Shown piece by piece: positions 8,735 through 16,483 of a DNA stretch of 27,569 bases. The translations under genes were made by a program, and so were the position numbers. A model generated the notes under the pieces. That model searched no databases. It had not been told where the DNA came from and saw only the letters and a program-made list of their open reading frames with translations. Origin of the DNA: CAZOKN01 sp964580525 (GTDB taxonomy: Bacteria > Pseudomonadota > Alphaproteobacteria > Rickettsiales > UBA6187); contig CAZOKN010000025.1 in NCBI GenBank assembly GCA_964580525.1, positions 1 through 27,569 on the forward strand, read 5' to 3'. Position 1 is the first letter of the stretch. The number at the start of each line of letters is the position of its first letter.

Positions 8735-9151
8735 ATGAAAACTACAATAAGAACTTTATTACTACTTTCTACTGTTTCACTAGTGGCTTGCGCTGGTCAA
8801 AATCATCATTCTATGAATGGTGGAAAAGGTCATGATGAAGCTAGAGATGGCAAAAAATGCCATGTTAGCCAAGAATTTATGAAAGTTCAAAATGACATTG
8901 CTGATATCTCAAAGCAAGTTAAAGAGATCGAGAAAAAAGAAACTAATCCTGCTTTGAAGAAGAGCTTGAGAGCAGTTGACAGTGATGTTTCTGGTTTGAC
9001 AAAAGATGTTAACCAATTGCAGAAAAAAATGTGCAAAAAACATTGCGATCATGACAAAAAAGACGCTGCAAAAAAGCAAGATAAAGCTGCTCCTGCAAAA
9101 ACAGCAGTAAAAACAACTACTACAACTACTACAAAAAAAGTAATTAAGTAG
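8735..9151 (+). CDS. Small His/Lys/Thr-rich lipoprotein, function unknown
   Basis: A 138-residue predicted lipoprotein. The signal peptide is followed by the lipobox L16-V17-A18-C19, so the mature chain would begin with a lipidated Cys19 and be anchored in a membrane. The next part is histidine-rich (NHHS, KGHDEARDGKKCHV); the middle (about residues 48-98) is a charged heptad-like helix of coiled-coil type (QNDIADISKQVKEIEKK, then VSGLTKDVNQLQKKM); then CKKHCDHDKK, a Cys/His cluster that could bind metal; and an Ala/Lys tail ending in a seven-threonine run. The shape resembles Lpp or alanine-zipper lipoproteins, but I cannot name a family. AAAGGAG lies 9 nt before the ATG, and a good terminator follows. 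Confidence 0.85.
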   Translation: MKTTIRTLLLLSTVSLVACAGQNHHSMNGGKGHDEARDGKKCHVSQEFMKVQNDIADISKQVKEIEKKETNPALKKSLRAVDSDVSGLTKDVNQLQKKMCKKHCDHDKKDAAKKQDKAAPAKTAVKTTTTTTTKKVIK

Positions 9152-9178
9152 TTTAATTAACTAATATAAATGAAGAAG

Positions 9179-9208
9179 CAGGCCATAAAAATTATGGCCT
9201 GTTTTTTT
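9179..9208 (+). terminator. Rho-independent terminator after the lipoprotein gene
   Basis: CAGGCCATAA (9179-9188) pairs with TTATGGCCTG (9192-9201) around a 3-nt loop and is followed by seven T. Confidence 0.93.
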
Positions 9209-9214
9209 ATTTTG

Positions 9215-9231
9215 CTAATCTACATGATTAG
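9215..9231. promoter_or_regulatory. Possible operator: 6-bp inverted repeat upstream of the permease gene
   Basis: CTAATC (9215-9220) and GATTAG (9226-9231) form a perfect inverted repeat with a 5-bp spacer, about 50 bp before the permease ATG. Short symmetric sites of this size can bind dimeric regulators, but in AT-rich DNA chance is a real alternative. Confidence 0.25.
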
Positions 9232-9283
9232 TGTAAAAACATTCCTGACAAAGTATCTGTTATTTTAAGCTAAGGTATGAATT

Positions 9284-10744
9284 ATGAAGCTAAGCCGTTA
9301 TTTTTCAAAAAAATCAATTTCAACTATTCAGAGTGAATCGCAAGGTAAAGATCTTTCAAGATCGTTGGATGCGTGGAACCTTATAAGCCTTGGCATTGGT
9401 TGCATTATTGGTGCCGGTATATTTGTTATGACTGGTAAAGCTGCGGCGGATCATGCAGGTCCTGCTATAATGTTGTCGTTTGTATTTTCTGGTTTTGCCT
9501 GTGTTCTTGCTGCTTTGTGCTATGCCGAGCTTGCTTCTGTTTTGCCGGTTTCGGGCAGTGCTTATACATATACATACGCTACGTTGGGTGAAGTTTTGGC
9601 CTGGGTTATGGGTTGGCTTTTAGTTTTAGAATATGGCTTGGCCGCTTCAACTGTAGCGGTTGGTTGGTCCGGCTACGTTGTTAGTTTCATGAAAGATTTC
9701 GGTATTGTTATTCCGCATTCTCTCTCATCTTCTTATTTTGAAGTTGATACTACTGGTCAGTTAGTTGCCAGTGGCAATTTTAATCTTATCGCATTCGTTG
9801 GTGTTATGGTTATAACTATGCTTCTTGTTATTGGAGTTAAAGAATCTGCACGAGTGAATAATGTGATCGTTGCAATAAAGCTTTCTGTTGTAGTTGGATT
9901 TATTGTGGTTGGTGCTTTTTATGTGCATCCTGAAAATTGGCATCCATTTATTCCTGAATATATACCTCCTACAGTTCCTGGTGGCGAGGGCAAATATGGT
10001 TTTGACGGAGTGTTACGTGCAGCCAGCATAATATTCTTTGCTTATATAGGTTTTGAAGCAGTTTCTACTGCAGCGCAGGAAGCAAAAAATCCGCAGCGTG
10101 ATATTCCGATTGGCGTTTTAGGTTCGTTATTTGTTTGCACAGCGTTGTATATACTTGTATGTGCGGTTTTAACAGGAATTGTTTCTTATACTGAACTTAG
10201 CGTGCCTGATCCTATGGCTGTTGCTGTTGATAAAATTGGTTTGGGCTGGTTTGCTTTCCTGATAAAAATTGGTGCAATAACAGGGCTAACTTCTGTAATG
10301 TTGGTTCTGCTTTATGGTCAGACCAGAATATTTTATGTTATGTCACATGATGGTTTAATACCTTCTATATTTAGCCGCATACACCAAAAATTCCACACTC
10401 CACATATTAACACTGTTATTGTGGGTTCAATTGTGGCGGTAGCTTCAGCGCTCACTCCTATACAGGTTTTGGGTGATATGGTTAGTCTGGGAACGCTTAC
10501 TGCATTTGTGGTGGTGTGTTTCAGCGTTATGTATATGCGTCGTAAACATCCTGACCTACATAGGCCTTTCCGTTGTCCTGGCATGCCTTGGATTCCATTG
10601 GCGGGAATAGCTTTGTGCTTATATCTAATATCTGGAATGCCCATGGAAACTTTCCACAGAATGAAATGGTGGTTTGTGCTTGGTGCTGCGATATATTTGG
10701 GTTATGGCCAGTTTAAAAGTAAGCTTAATAAGGCGCGTGCTTAA
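9284..10744 (+). CDS. APC-superfamily amino acid permease (CAT/YfnA-like)
   Basis: A 486-residue membrane transporter of the amino acid-polyamine-organocation superfamily. A short cytoplasmic N-terminus (to about residue 27) with SLDAWNLISLGIGCIIGAGIFV leads into TM1, whose unwound GAGIF motif is the substrate/backbone-binding feature of the superfamily. PVSGSAYTYTYATLGE and FFAYIGFEAVSTAAQEAKNPQRDIPIG are typical of the cationic amino acid transporter (CAT) branch, as in YfnA. About 12 hydrophobic segments follow through to the C-terminus. Cationic or broad-range amino acid uptake is likely; the exact substrate cannot be read from the sequence. The ribosome site is TAAGGT. No terminator separates it from the ClC gene 110 nt downstream. 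Confidence 0.93.
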   Translation: MKLSRYFSKKSISTIQSESQGKDLSRSLDAWNLISLGIGCIIGAGIFVMTGKAAADHAGPAIMLSFVFSGFACVLAALCYAELASVLPVSGSAYTYTYATLGEVLAWVMGWLLVLEYGLAASTVAVGWSGYVVSFMKDFGIVIPHSLSSSYFEVDTTGQLVASGNFNLIAFVGVMVITMLLVIGVKESARVNNVIVAIKLSVVVGFIVVGAFYVHPENWHPFIPEYIPPTVPGGEGKYGFDGVLRAASIIFFAYIGFEAVSTAAQEAKNPQRDIPIGVLGSLFVCTALYILVCAVLTGIVSYTELSVPDPMAVAVDKIGLGWFAFLIKIGAITGLTSVMLVLLYGQTRIFYVMSHDGLIPSIFSRIHQKFHTPHINTVIVGSIVAVASALTPIQVLGDMVSLGTLTAFVVVCFSVMYMRRKHPDLHRPFRCPGMPWIPLAGIALCLYLISGMPMETFHRMKWWFVLGAAIYLGYGQFKSKLNKARA

Positions 10745-10854
10745 AATGCTTAAAAATTAAATTATATTAATTAGTCGACTTACGAAAAAAAGTTTGTAGC
10801 TTACTTATCTGTTATGAGTAATTCTAATAAGTTAATTAATATTTTTAGTGTGAA

Positions 10855-12152
10855 ATGCAAATAGACAAAGAAATAGAAATAATTTCAAAAGAAATTTTTG
10901 TAAAAAGATTTGGAATGCTTTTTGTAATAGCTGCAGCTTCTGTTTTGGTTGGAGTTATTGCGGTTCTTTATAATGAAGTCTTTTTATGGGGAACGGAGCT
11001 TGCAAGGGATAGATTCAAACAAAATCCCTTGAGTGTTTTTTTTGTAGTGCCTTTATTTTTTCTGATTAGTGCATTTATTTGTAAAAAAGTTGCACCTAAG
11101 GCGGCCGGAAGCGGTCCTGAGCACGTTATCTCTGCTCTTGAAAAACTTAGTAAAAATCCAAATGCTGATGTAAAAGAATATCTTAGTTTTCGTGTTTTGA
11201 TAACTAAAATGGTTAGCTCTGTGCTTTGTGTGGCTGGTGGTGGTGCATTGGGTAGAGAAGGGCCGGTGGTGCAGATATCCGCAAGTATATTTTTGATGAT
11301 GGCTAACAGAATAAAGAATATATGGCCGTCTTTTGATTTGCGAATATGGATAGTGATAGGTAGTGCGGCCGGTGTTGCTGCCGCATTTAACACTCCGCTG
11401 GCCGGGATAGTTTTTGCTATTGAAGAACTTTCACATTTTCATTTCCAGAAACAATTAATGGATTTTAAAGTGAAGGCTTTTTTTGCCGTTATTGTCGCGG
11501 GTGTTACATCACAAATGATGACAGGTTCGTATGTTTTATTTGAGTTTCCTCCAATGCATGTGTTATGGCATTGGAATGTAGTTTTTATAATGATAGGGAT
11601 ATCAGTTGCGTGTGGAATAACAGGCTGGATATTAAAGAAAATGATAAGTCTGGGATCTGGGTGGAGAAATTCTGCAACGGGAATGAGTTGGTATGTTGTT
11701 CCGCTTGCAATGGGATTGCTTGTTGCAACAGTTAGTTTTTATGTTGGCATAAATACATTCGGTGCTGGTATGTTCACCATAAAGGACGCTATAAATTCTT
11801 CTGATGCTGTTCTTACCTATCAAGATTCTATAGGTCGTTTTATTAACACAATAGCAACTGCGGTTTCTGGTTCTGCTGGAGGATTGTTATTGCCTTCTCT
11901 TGCCATAGGTGCTGGTGTTGGTACGGTTGGAAGTATGTTGTTGCCTGAACTTGATGCTAGAATATTTATTGCAACAGGGATGGCGGGACTTTTGGCGGCT
12001 ATGTTAAATGCGCCGCTAGCATCTGCTGTTTTGGTACTTGAAGTAACAAACCAGAGGGAATTGATATTCCCTCTGTTCTTGNNNNNNNNNNCGCATACTG
12101 GGCATTCCAGACATGCAACGAAGCTTGTGATCTTTTGCAGAAAAAGATCTAA
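10855..12152 (+). CDS. ClC-family Cl-/H+ exchanger (frame across assembly gap uncertain)
   Basis: The 409 codons before the gap are a clear ClC protein. GSGPEH (85-90) corresponds to the GSGIP chloride-binding loop, GREGP (133-137) holds the gating glutamate E135 (E148 in E. coli ClC-ec1), FAIEEL holds E190/E191 where the internal proton glutamate E203 lies, and SAGGLLLPSLAIGAG is the GGxFxP-type motif. Keeping both glutamates argues for an H+-coupled antiporter and not a channel. The protein has no CBS domains. After the 10-N run the simple reading frame gives an unfamiliar tail running to 12186, whereas the frame starting at 12093 reads AYWAFQTCNEACDLLQKKI and stops at TAA 12150-12152; AYWAF fits the last ClC helix better, so I end the gene there. 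This requires the real gap length to be 2 modulo 3. Confidence 0.88.
12082..12091. other. Assembly gap (10 N) near the 3' end of the ClC gene
   Basis: Ten Ns directly after the codons for FPLFL. The flanking frames do not join if the gap is truly 10 nt, which indicates a placeholder. Confidence 0.9.
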
Positions 12153-12162
12153 TGTAAAAGGT

Positions 12163-12306
12163 CTAATATTCGTCTTTATGGCCTGATGCTTTTTCTAGAG
12201 CGCCGCCGCCTTTTTGAAGGTCTTTACCAAATCCGGCAACTGTGTTGCAGCCAGAAAGAAGAACCAAAAATCCCATAGCAGTTAAGATTACTTTTAAATT
12301 ATTCAT
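12163..12306 (-). CDS. Entericidin-like small lipoprotein
   Basis: A 47-residue minus-strand ORF, short but convincing. The sequence begins MNNLKVILTAMGFLVLLSGC, a signal peptide with lipobox L-S-G-C at C20, followed by NTVAGFGKDLQKGGGALEKA, the hallmark NT-x-GxGKD-x-xxGG-x-xEKA pattern of the entericidin EcnA/EcnB family (small membrane lipoproteins). GGGAGTAA lies just upstream of the ATG at a normal distance. It is convergent with the ClC gene: the two stops are about 10 bp apart if the ClC end proposed here is right. Entericidins have been linked to an antidote/bacteriolysis pair in enterics, but most homologues, including this single copy, have no known role. Confidence 0.9.
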   Translation of the reverse strand: MNNLKVILTAMGFLVLLSGCNTVAGFGKDLQKGGGALEKASGHKDEY

Positions 12307-12339
12307 AGTGATTACTCCCATAAGTTAATACTTTAGCGG

Positions 12340-12368
12340 AATATAGCCATATAAAGCTTAAAAAGCAA
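12340..12368 (-). promoter_or_regulatory. Putative promoter for the entericidin-like gene
   Basis: On the minus strand TTGCTT (12363-12368) and TATATT (12340-12345) are 17 bp apart, about 35 bp upstream of the start codon. The -35 box is imperfect. Confidence 0.45.
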
Positions 12369-12399
12369 CTACGGTGATTTAAATATTAATGTTTTATAT

Positions 12400-12517
12400 C
12401 TGATTGACTTTATGTCTGGACGTTGTCGCTGCGGAATATTCGCGTGCTCACCTACTGTTAAGTAGGCTCCGACCGCTTGTTATCCCGCGCTCCTAGTTCA
12501 GTCATAAATTGAATCAG
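12400..12517. repeat. 118-bp GC-rich imperfect palindrome (possible interspersed repeat)
   Basis: Two 57-nt arms (12400-12456 and 12461-12517) surround a 4-nt loop GTTA. The innermost six bases CCTACT/AGTAGG pair perfectly. The outer 22 positions match at 18 (CTGATT, TTTATG and CTG blocks in both arms). The interior pairs only with bulges, around CTGCGG and GCGCGGG blocks. The core is visibly richer in G and C than the surrounding DNA. It lies downstream of Mth938 and upstream of the entericidin-like gene, and has no T run typical of a terminator. Such fold-back elements are often dispersed repeats; no second copy is in this window. Confidence 0.7.
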
Positions 12518-12536
12518 CTAGTTGATTGACTAAATT

Positions 12537-12911
12537 TTATACCAATAACAAAGCAGCAGCAACTTTTCTGCCTTCTGCAAGAAGGACGTTATAAGTGCGG
12601 CAAGCAGCGCCAGTAGTCATTATTTCAACGTTGATTTTGTGCTTCGTTGCAAGATTGAAAACTAAAGAAGGTAATGGCGAATGTGTTTCGCCACAACCGA
12701 TTAATAAAAGCTCGATATCATTGGGTTGATTTAAAATCTCAAATAAAGATTCGTGTGTAATATCGCCAATATTTTTAACATCCCAGGCTGTGACGAAATT
12801 TTGAAAAACAACAATGCTATGGGAATATTCTTCATCATTTATTTTAAAAGAATTATTACCATAGCCGCGTATGACTTTTAGACCGCTAGGAATGATTGGT
12901 GTTATATCCAT
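12537..12911 (-). CDS. Mth938-domain (DUF498) protein, NDUFAF3-like
   Basis: A 124-residue single-domain protein of the Mth938/DUF498 family (usual length 120-130). Recognisable segments are GYGNNSFKINDEEYSHSIVV, the LLIGCGETHSPLP loop and EIMTTGAACRTYNVLLAEGRKVAAALL. The human homologue NDUFAF3 is a mitochondrial complex I assembly factor; bacterial members are usually of unknown function but sit with secD/secF in alphaproteobacteria. Here the start codon is only 3 nt after the secD stop, so it is very likely translated from the same message. A role in complex I or membrane-complex assembly is inference from homology. Confidence 0.9.
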   Translation of the reverse strand: MDITPIIPSGLKVIRGYGNNSFKINDEEYSHSIVVFQNFVTAWDVKNIGDITHESLFEILNQPNDIELLLIGCGETHSPLPSLVFNLATKHKINVEIMTTGAACRTYNVLLAEGRKVAAALLLV

Positions 12912-12914
12912 TAT

Positions 12915-14498
12915 TTATATAGATATAGTTTTTGGCCGCGTACTCTTTAGCCATATCACAACCATAAACCTTGTTAGCAATACAGCAGAAAACATGGACG
13001 CTAAAAGGCCTACAATTAGAGTTACCGCGAAACCTTTTATAGCTCCCGAACCAAATGCGTAAAGTATAACACCGGAAGTGATGGTGGTTATGTGAGAGTC
13101 AACAATTGTGGCAAATGAACGTTGAAAGCCGTTATCAGCAGCAGCAAAAGGAGATTTTCCAAGGCGTATTTCTTCCCTTATGCGTTCAAAAATAAGAACG
13201 TTAGCGTCAACTGCCATACCTATTGTTAAAATCAAACCGGCAATACCAGGTAGGGTTAGAGTTGCGCCAAAGATAGACATTACAGCCATAATTAAAACCA
13301 TGTTCATGCACAAAGCAATATCGGCAAAAAGTCCGAATAAGCCATAAGAAATAAACATAAACAGCGTTACCATTATAGTGCTCGCTATCATGGCTTTCAT
13401 GCCGGCTTGGATGGAATCTGCGCCAAGGCTAGGGCCTACACTTCTTTCTTCAACAACAGTAAGAGGTGCAGGTAATGAGCCAGCGCGTAGCAACAAGGCT
13501 ACATCATTTGCTTCTTTAGTTGTGAAATGCCCAGATATTTCAGCTGAGCCGCCGAGAATAGCTTGTCTGATAACAGGCGCAGTTATAACTTTGCCATCCA
13601 AAACGATAGCAAAAGGTTTGCCAACATTTTCTTTTGTTATATCAGCAAATTTCTTAGAGCCTAGATTGTTAAATCTTATATTTACAACGGGCTGTCCATT
13701 ATTGTTGATAGAAGCATTGGCATCAACCAGCAAGTCGCCACTTAGCATAACTTCGCTTTTGATCGCATAGCTTGTGCCATCATCGGATTTAAGTCTTTCA
13801 GTTCCAGGCGGCAGCAAGCCTTTTNNNNNNNNNNCTTTTGTAGTGTCAGGGTAAGGCAATTTATCATCAAGAAGATGGAAAGTAAGTTTTGCAGTTTTGC
13901 CGAGAAGATTTTTCAAATGTTCAGGATTATCAAGGCCAGGAACTTGCAATAATATTCTGTTGGTGCCTTGTCTTTGAATGTCCGGCTCTCTTGTTCCGGT
14001 TTCATCAACGCGGCGACGAACGATTTCTATAGATTGCTCAAGCAGACTTTTCTTGGTTTTTTCAATATATATATCGTCATATTTAACAGAGATTTCTGTA
14101 CCTTTTACATCAATGGAAAATTCGTTAGACAGGCCTTTTATAATTTTTACAACATCTGAAACAATTGCAGGATTGGTTATATTTACTACAACTTTGTCAT
14201 CAACGATATTTATGCCGCCTGTATATTGAATTTTTTCAGTGCCAACAGTTTTGCCGCGGAAGCTATTGCGAATCTCATTGCGAAGATTATCGAGTTGTTC
14301 TTTCATGTAGGCATTAAAGTCTACTTCAAGAAGAAGGTAGGAACCACCGCGCAAATCAAGACCAAGATTAACTTTTTGCTGAGGCAAAAATGGAATTTTT
14401 GATGAATTATCACCCAGAAAACTAGGCAGGCTGAAATATATGCCAAACAGGCATATAAAAGCTATGAAATAAATTTTCCAGGTTTGTATATTCAGCAT
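12915..14498 (-). CDS. secD: Protein translocase subunit SecD
   Basis: A 527-codon SecD. With SecF it forms the proton-motive-force-driven membrane complex that helps SecYEG complete export. TM1 is at about residues 8-24. The family motif LGLDLRGGSYLLLEVD is at 45-60, the periplasmic P1 domain follows (EIVRRRVDETGTREPDIQRQGTNRILLQVPG), and the C-terminal membrane domain contains LTIGMAVDANVLIFERIREE, with the conserved D of the proton path. A 10-N gap lies in the P1 region without breaking the frame. AAGGAA is 8 nt before the ATG. yajC is 10 nt upstream; Mth938 follows after 3 nt, where secF would normally stand. It is not a SecDF fusion: the protein ends after the sixth membrane segment. Confidence 0.96.
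   Translation of the reverse strand: MLNIQTWKIYFIAFICLFGIYFSLPSFLGDNSSKIPFLPQQKVNLGLDLRGGSYLLLEVDFNAYMKEQLDNLRNEIRNSFRGKTVGTEKIQYTGGINIVDDKVVVNITNPAIVSDVVKIIKGLSNEFSIDVKGTEISVKYDDIYIEKTKKSLLEQSIEIVRRRVDETGTREPDIQRQGTNRILLQVPGLDNPEHLKNLLGKTAKLTFHLLDDKLPYPDTTKXXXXKGLLPPGTERLKSDDGTSYAIKSEVMLSGDLLVDANASINNNGQPVVNIRFNNLGSKKFADITKENVGKPFAIVLDGKVITAPVIRQAILGGSAEISGHFTTKEANDVALLLRAGSLPAPLTVVEERSVGPSLGADSIQAGMKAMIASTIMVTLFMFISYGLFGLFADIALCMNMVLIMAVMSIFGATLTLPGIAGLILTIGMAVDANVLIFERIREEIRLGKSPFAAADNGFQRSFATIVDSHITTITSGVILYAFGSGAIKGFAVTLIVGLLASMFSAVLLTRFMVVIWLKSTRPKTISI
13825..13834. other. Assembly gap (10 N) inside secD
   Basis: Ten Ns in the periplasmic P1 region, between PDTTK and KGLLPPG. The frame is the same on both sides, but true length cannot be known. 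Confidence 0.9.
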
Positions 14499-14508
14499 TT
14501 AAAATTCC

Positions 14509-14892
14509 TTACTTTTTAGTCTTTTTTTCTTTTTTATCAGTAGCTTTATCAGCAGCAGGCTTTGCTTTTTCTTCTTTTTTGTTATTCAGATCAGTAACCG
14601 CTGTGCGGCTAATTCTAACAATAACGCTAGGAGATATTTCTACCTGAATAATGTTTGTGCCTTCTTCTACGCTGGTTATTTTACCCAATATACCGCCTGA
14701 AGTTATAACTTCATCACCTTTTTTTAGGCCTTTGATAACTTGTTCATGCTCTTTCAATTTCTTTTGTTGTGGGCGAATCAACAAAAAGTAGAAAATAGCG
14801 AAGATTAAAACTAATGGCATAATGCTTGCGAAAGCGTCGGTTTGTGGTGCTGCATCTGCAGTTTGAGCTATAGCATCTGAAATAAATAACAT
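14509..14892 (-). CDS. yajC: Preprotein translocase subunit YajC
   Basis: A 127-residue YajC, the small single-span partner of SecDF. The membrane segment is at about residues 23-40 (ASIMPLVLIFAIFYFLLI), followed at once by the family motif RPQQKKLKEH and the soluble GDEVITSGGILGKI domain. A lysine/alanine-rich tail of about 25 residues is an extension beyond the core fold. AGGGGA precedes the ATG by 6 nt. It lies between the nlpD-like gene (75 nt upstream) and secD (10 nt downstream), the usual alphaproteobacterial order. Confidence 0.96.
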   Translation of the reverse strand: MLFISDAIAQTADAAPQTDAFASIMPLVLIFAIFYFLLIRPQQKKLKEHEQVIKGLKKGDEVITSGGILGKITSVEEGTNIIQVEISPSVIVRISRTAVTDLNNKKEEKAKPAADKATDKKEKKTKK

Positions 14893-14967
14893 TGTGTTCC
14901 CCTGATTATTTTATATGTGCTGGGCAATATAATCACTTATCGTGCAGAGGTAAATATATTTATTAGA

Positions 14968-16407
14968 TTAGTTACTGGAAGTAACTGCGTGTGATAGATA
15001 TTTTTCAGGGTCAACGGCCTTACGCCCATTCCTGATGCTGAAATGTAGTTGCGGTTGAGAAACCATGCCGGTATCGCCAACGTAAGCAATTGTCTGGCCT
15101 TTTTTTACGATGTCACCTTTGTTAGTGAGTATTTCTTTTGCATGGGCATAGGCTGTAAGATAGCCGTTATTATGTTTTATTAGAATAAGATTGCCATATC
15201 CACGTAATTCATTGCCAGAATAAACTACAACGCCGGAGTCAGCAGCTTTTATAGAAGTTCCGTCTTTAGCAATAATATTTATACCATCGTTATAAAGTCC
15301 GCCTTCTTTAGGACCAAATCTGGAAGCTATTTTGCCTTTAACCGGCCATATAAAATTGGCAGGGCCAGAAGCTACTTCATTTCCTATGGTTTTGTAGCTT
15401 TCCTCTTTTGTTATTTTTTCTGGTGCCTTGTTGTGATTTTCAACAGCAGCAGTTTCTTTCTGATTGTTAATTTCAGATATATCCTTTGAAATATTTATTT
15501 GTGGTGAAGGTGCATCATTTTTTTCAGATGGTTTTTGCGCAACTTCTTCTTTTTTAGAAGCAGGTTCTTTTGTCTCTTCTTCTACTTCAACAAAAGGGTT
15601 TTTCACATCTTCTGTGCTTGCTGTTTTATCTTTTTCAATAAAAGGAGTTTTGTAGTTTTTATCAGCAGAAGAATAAGATGTTTTTGAATAGACAGCTTTT
15701 TCATTTGTATTATTGTTTGCTGATTTTACAGATACAGCCGGAGTGGTCTTTTTAGCTGGCTCTGGATCTTTTTCTTCCTTTTTTTCAACTGGTTTTTTAT
15801 TTTCAGCTGGTTCTATATCTTTTGATATAACATTTCGCACACCAGGATCATAAGGTTCTGTTGACAGTCCATGCTCAGACATTTTTTTCTTTTGCGAAGG
15901 AGAAAGTTGCGGCGTAGCAGTTTTTGTAGTTTTTGCTGTTTTTTTAATTTCTTTATTGGCTTCTTTATTTTCAGTAGATTCTACATGAGAAAGATCAGAA
16001 GGTATTATGAGCTTAGTGCCGTTAGTTACTTTATACGGAGTTTTTAAATTATTAAGCCGGATGATTTCTTTTACATCTATTTTGTAATTTCGTGCAATGC
16101 CATAAAGCGTATCGCCTTCTTTCACAAGGTGAAAACGATTTTTTGGCAGTTGTAATACCTGATCTGATTTCAAGGCGTAGGGTTTTTTCAGTTTGTTCAT
16201 CTGAACAATATCCTGCACGCGGACGTTATATTTTTTCGCCAAACTAAAAACTGTTTCGCCTTTTTCTACTTTGATTTTAAGAAGATTTGATGATGCAGAT
16301 TTGTTTTCAGACGACTCAACCTTAGGCGCAGGCTTTGCAAAGACAAAGCTGGTCATGAATAAACAAAATAAAAAAACTACAGAAAATCTAACTGATTTCA
16401 AAAGCAT
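14968..16407 (-). CDS. NlpD-like protein with two LysM and a degenerate LytM/M23 domain
   Basis: A 479-residue exported envelope protein. The signal peptide (to about residue 24, SFVFA then KPAP) has no lipobox, unlike E. coli NlpD. LysM 1 covers about 41-90 and LysM 2 about 91-138; both bind peptidoglycan. Residues 140-345 are a Lys/Glu/Pro/Ser/Thr-rich low-complexity linker. The LytM/M23 domain occupies about 352-472 (GNELRGYGNLILIKHNNGYLTAYAH is close to NlpD). Of the zinc ligands, the first His and the Asp of HxGxD are replaced by N373 and N377, while H422 and H455 remain. It is therefore probably an amidase activator or scaffold in septal wall splitting, not an endopeptidase. It heads the yajC-secD-Mth938 cluster and has a strong promoter. 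Confidence 0.9.
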   Translation of the reverse strand: MLLKSVRFSVVFLFCLFMTSFVFAKPAPKVESSENKSASSNLLKIKVEKGETVFSLAKKYNVRVQDIVQMNKLKKPYALKSDQVLQLPKNRFHLVKEGDTLYGIARNYKIDVKEIIRLNNLKTPYKVTNGTKLIIPSDLSHVESTENKEANKEIKKTAKTTKTATPQLSPSQKKKMSEHGLSTEPYDPGVRNVISKDIEPAENKKPVEKKEEKDPEPAKKTTPAVSVKSANNNTNEKAVYSKTSYSSADKNYKTPFIEKDKTASTEDVKNPFVEVEEETKEPASKKEEVAQKPSEKNDAPSPQINISKDISEINNQKETAAVENHNKAPEKITKEESYKTIGNEVASGPANFIWPVKGKIASRFGPKEGGLYNDGINIIAKDGTSIKAADSGVVVYSGNELRGYGNLILIKHNNGYLTAYAHAKEILTNKGDIVKKGQTIAYVGDTGMVSQPQLHFSIRNGRKAVDPEKYLSHAVTSSN

Positions 16408-16438
16408 GAAAAAAACCTAAATACTAGTTTTAACCCCG

Positions 16439-16467
16439 ATTATAGACGAAAAATCACAATCTGTCAG
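16439..16467 (-). promoter_or_regulatory. sigma70-type promoter for the nlpD-like/yajC/secD cluster
   Basis: On the minus strand CTGACA (16462-16467) and a perfect TATAAT (16439-16444) are 17 bp apart, about 32 bp upstream of the nlpD-like ATG. No terminator is seen between this gene and yajC, so it may serve the whole cluster. Confidence 0.7.
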
Positions 16468-16483
16468 GCTAAATATCAGTCTT

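Noticed and set aside
12129..12149. Hairpin GATCTTTT/AAAAGATC near the ClC and entericidin stops as a terminator
   Set aside because: The stem is AT-rich, lies inside the proposed ClC coding end, and no T run follows on either strand.
12092..12186. Extension of the ClC reading frame to 12186
   Set aside because: It depends on the N run being exactly 10 nt, the tail does not resemble ClC, and it would overlap the well-supported entericidin-like gene.
12400..12517. tRNA or riboswitch at the GC-rich palindrome
   Set aside because: No T-loop or anticodon-arm pattern, and the structure is one long fold-back, unlike any riboswitch class I can recognise.
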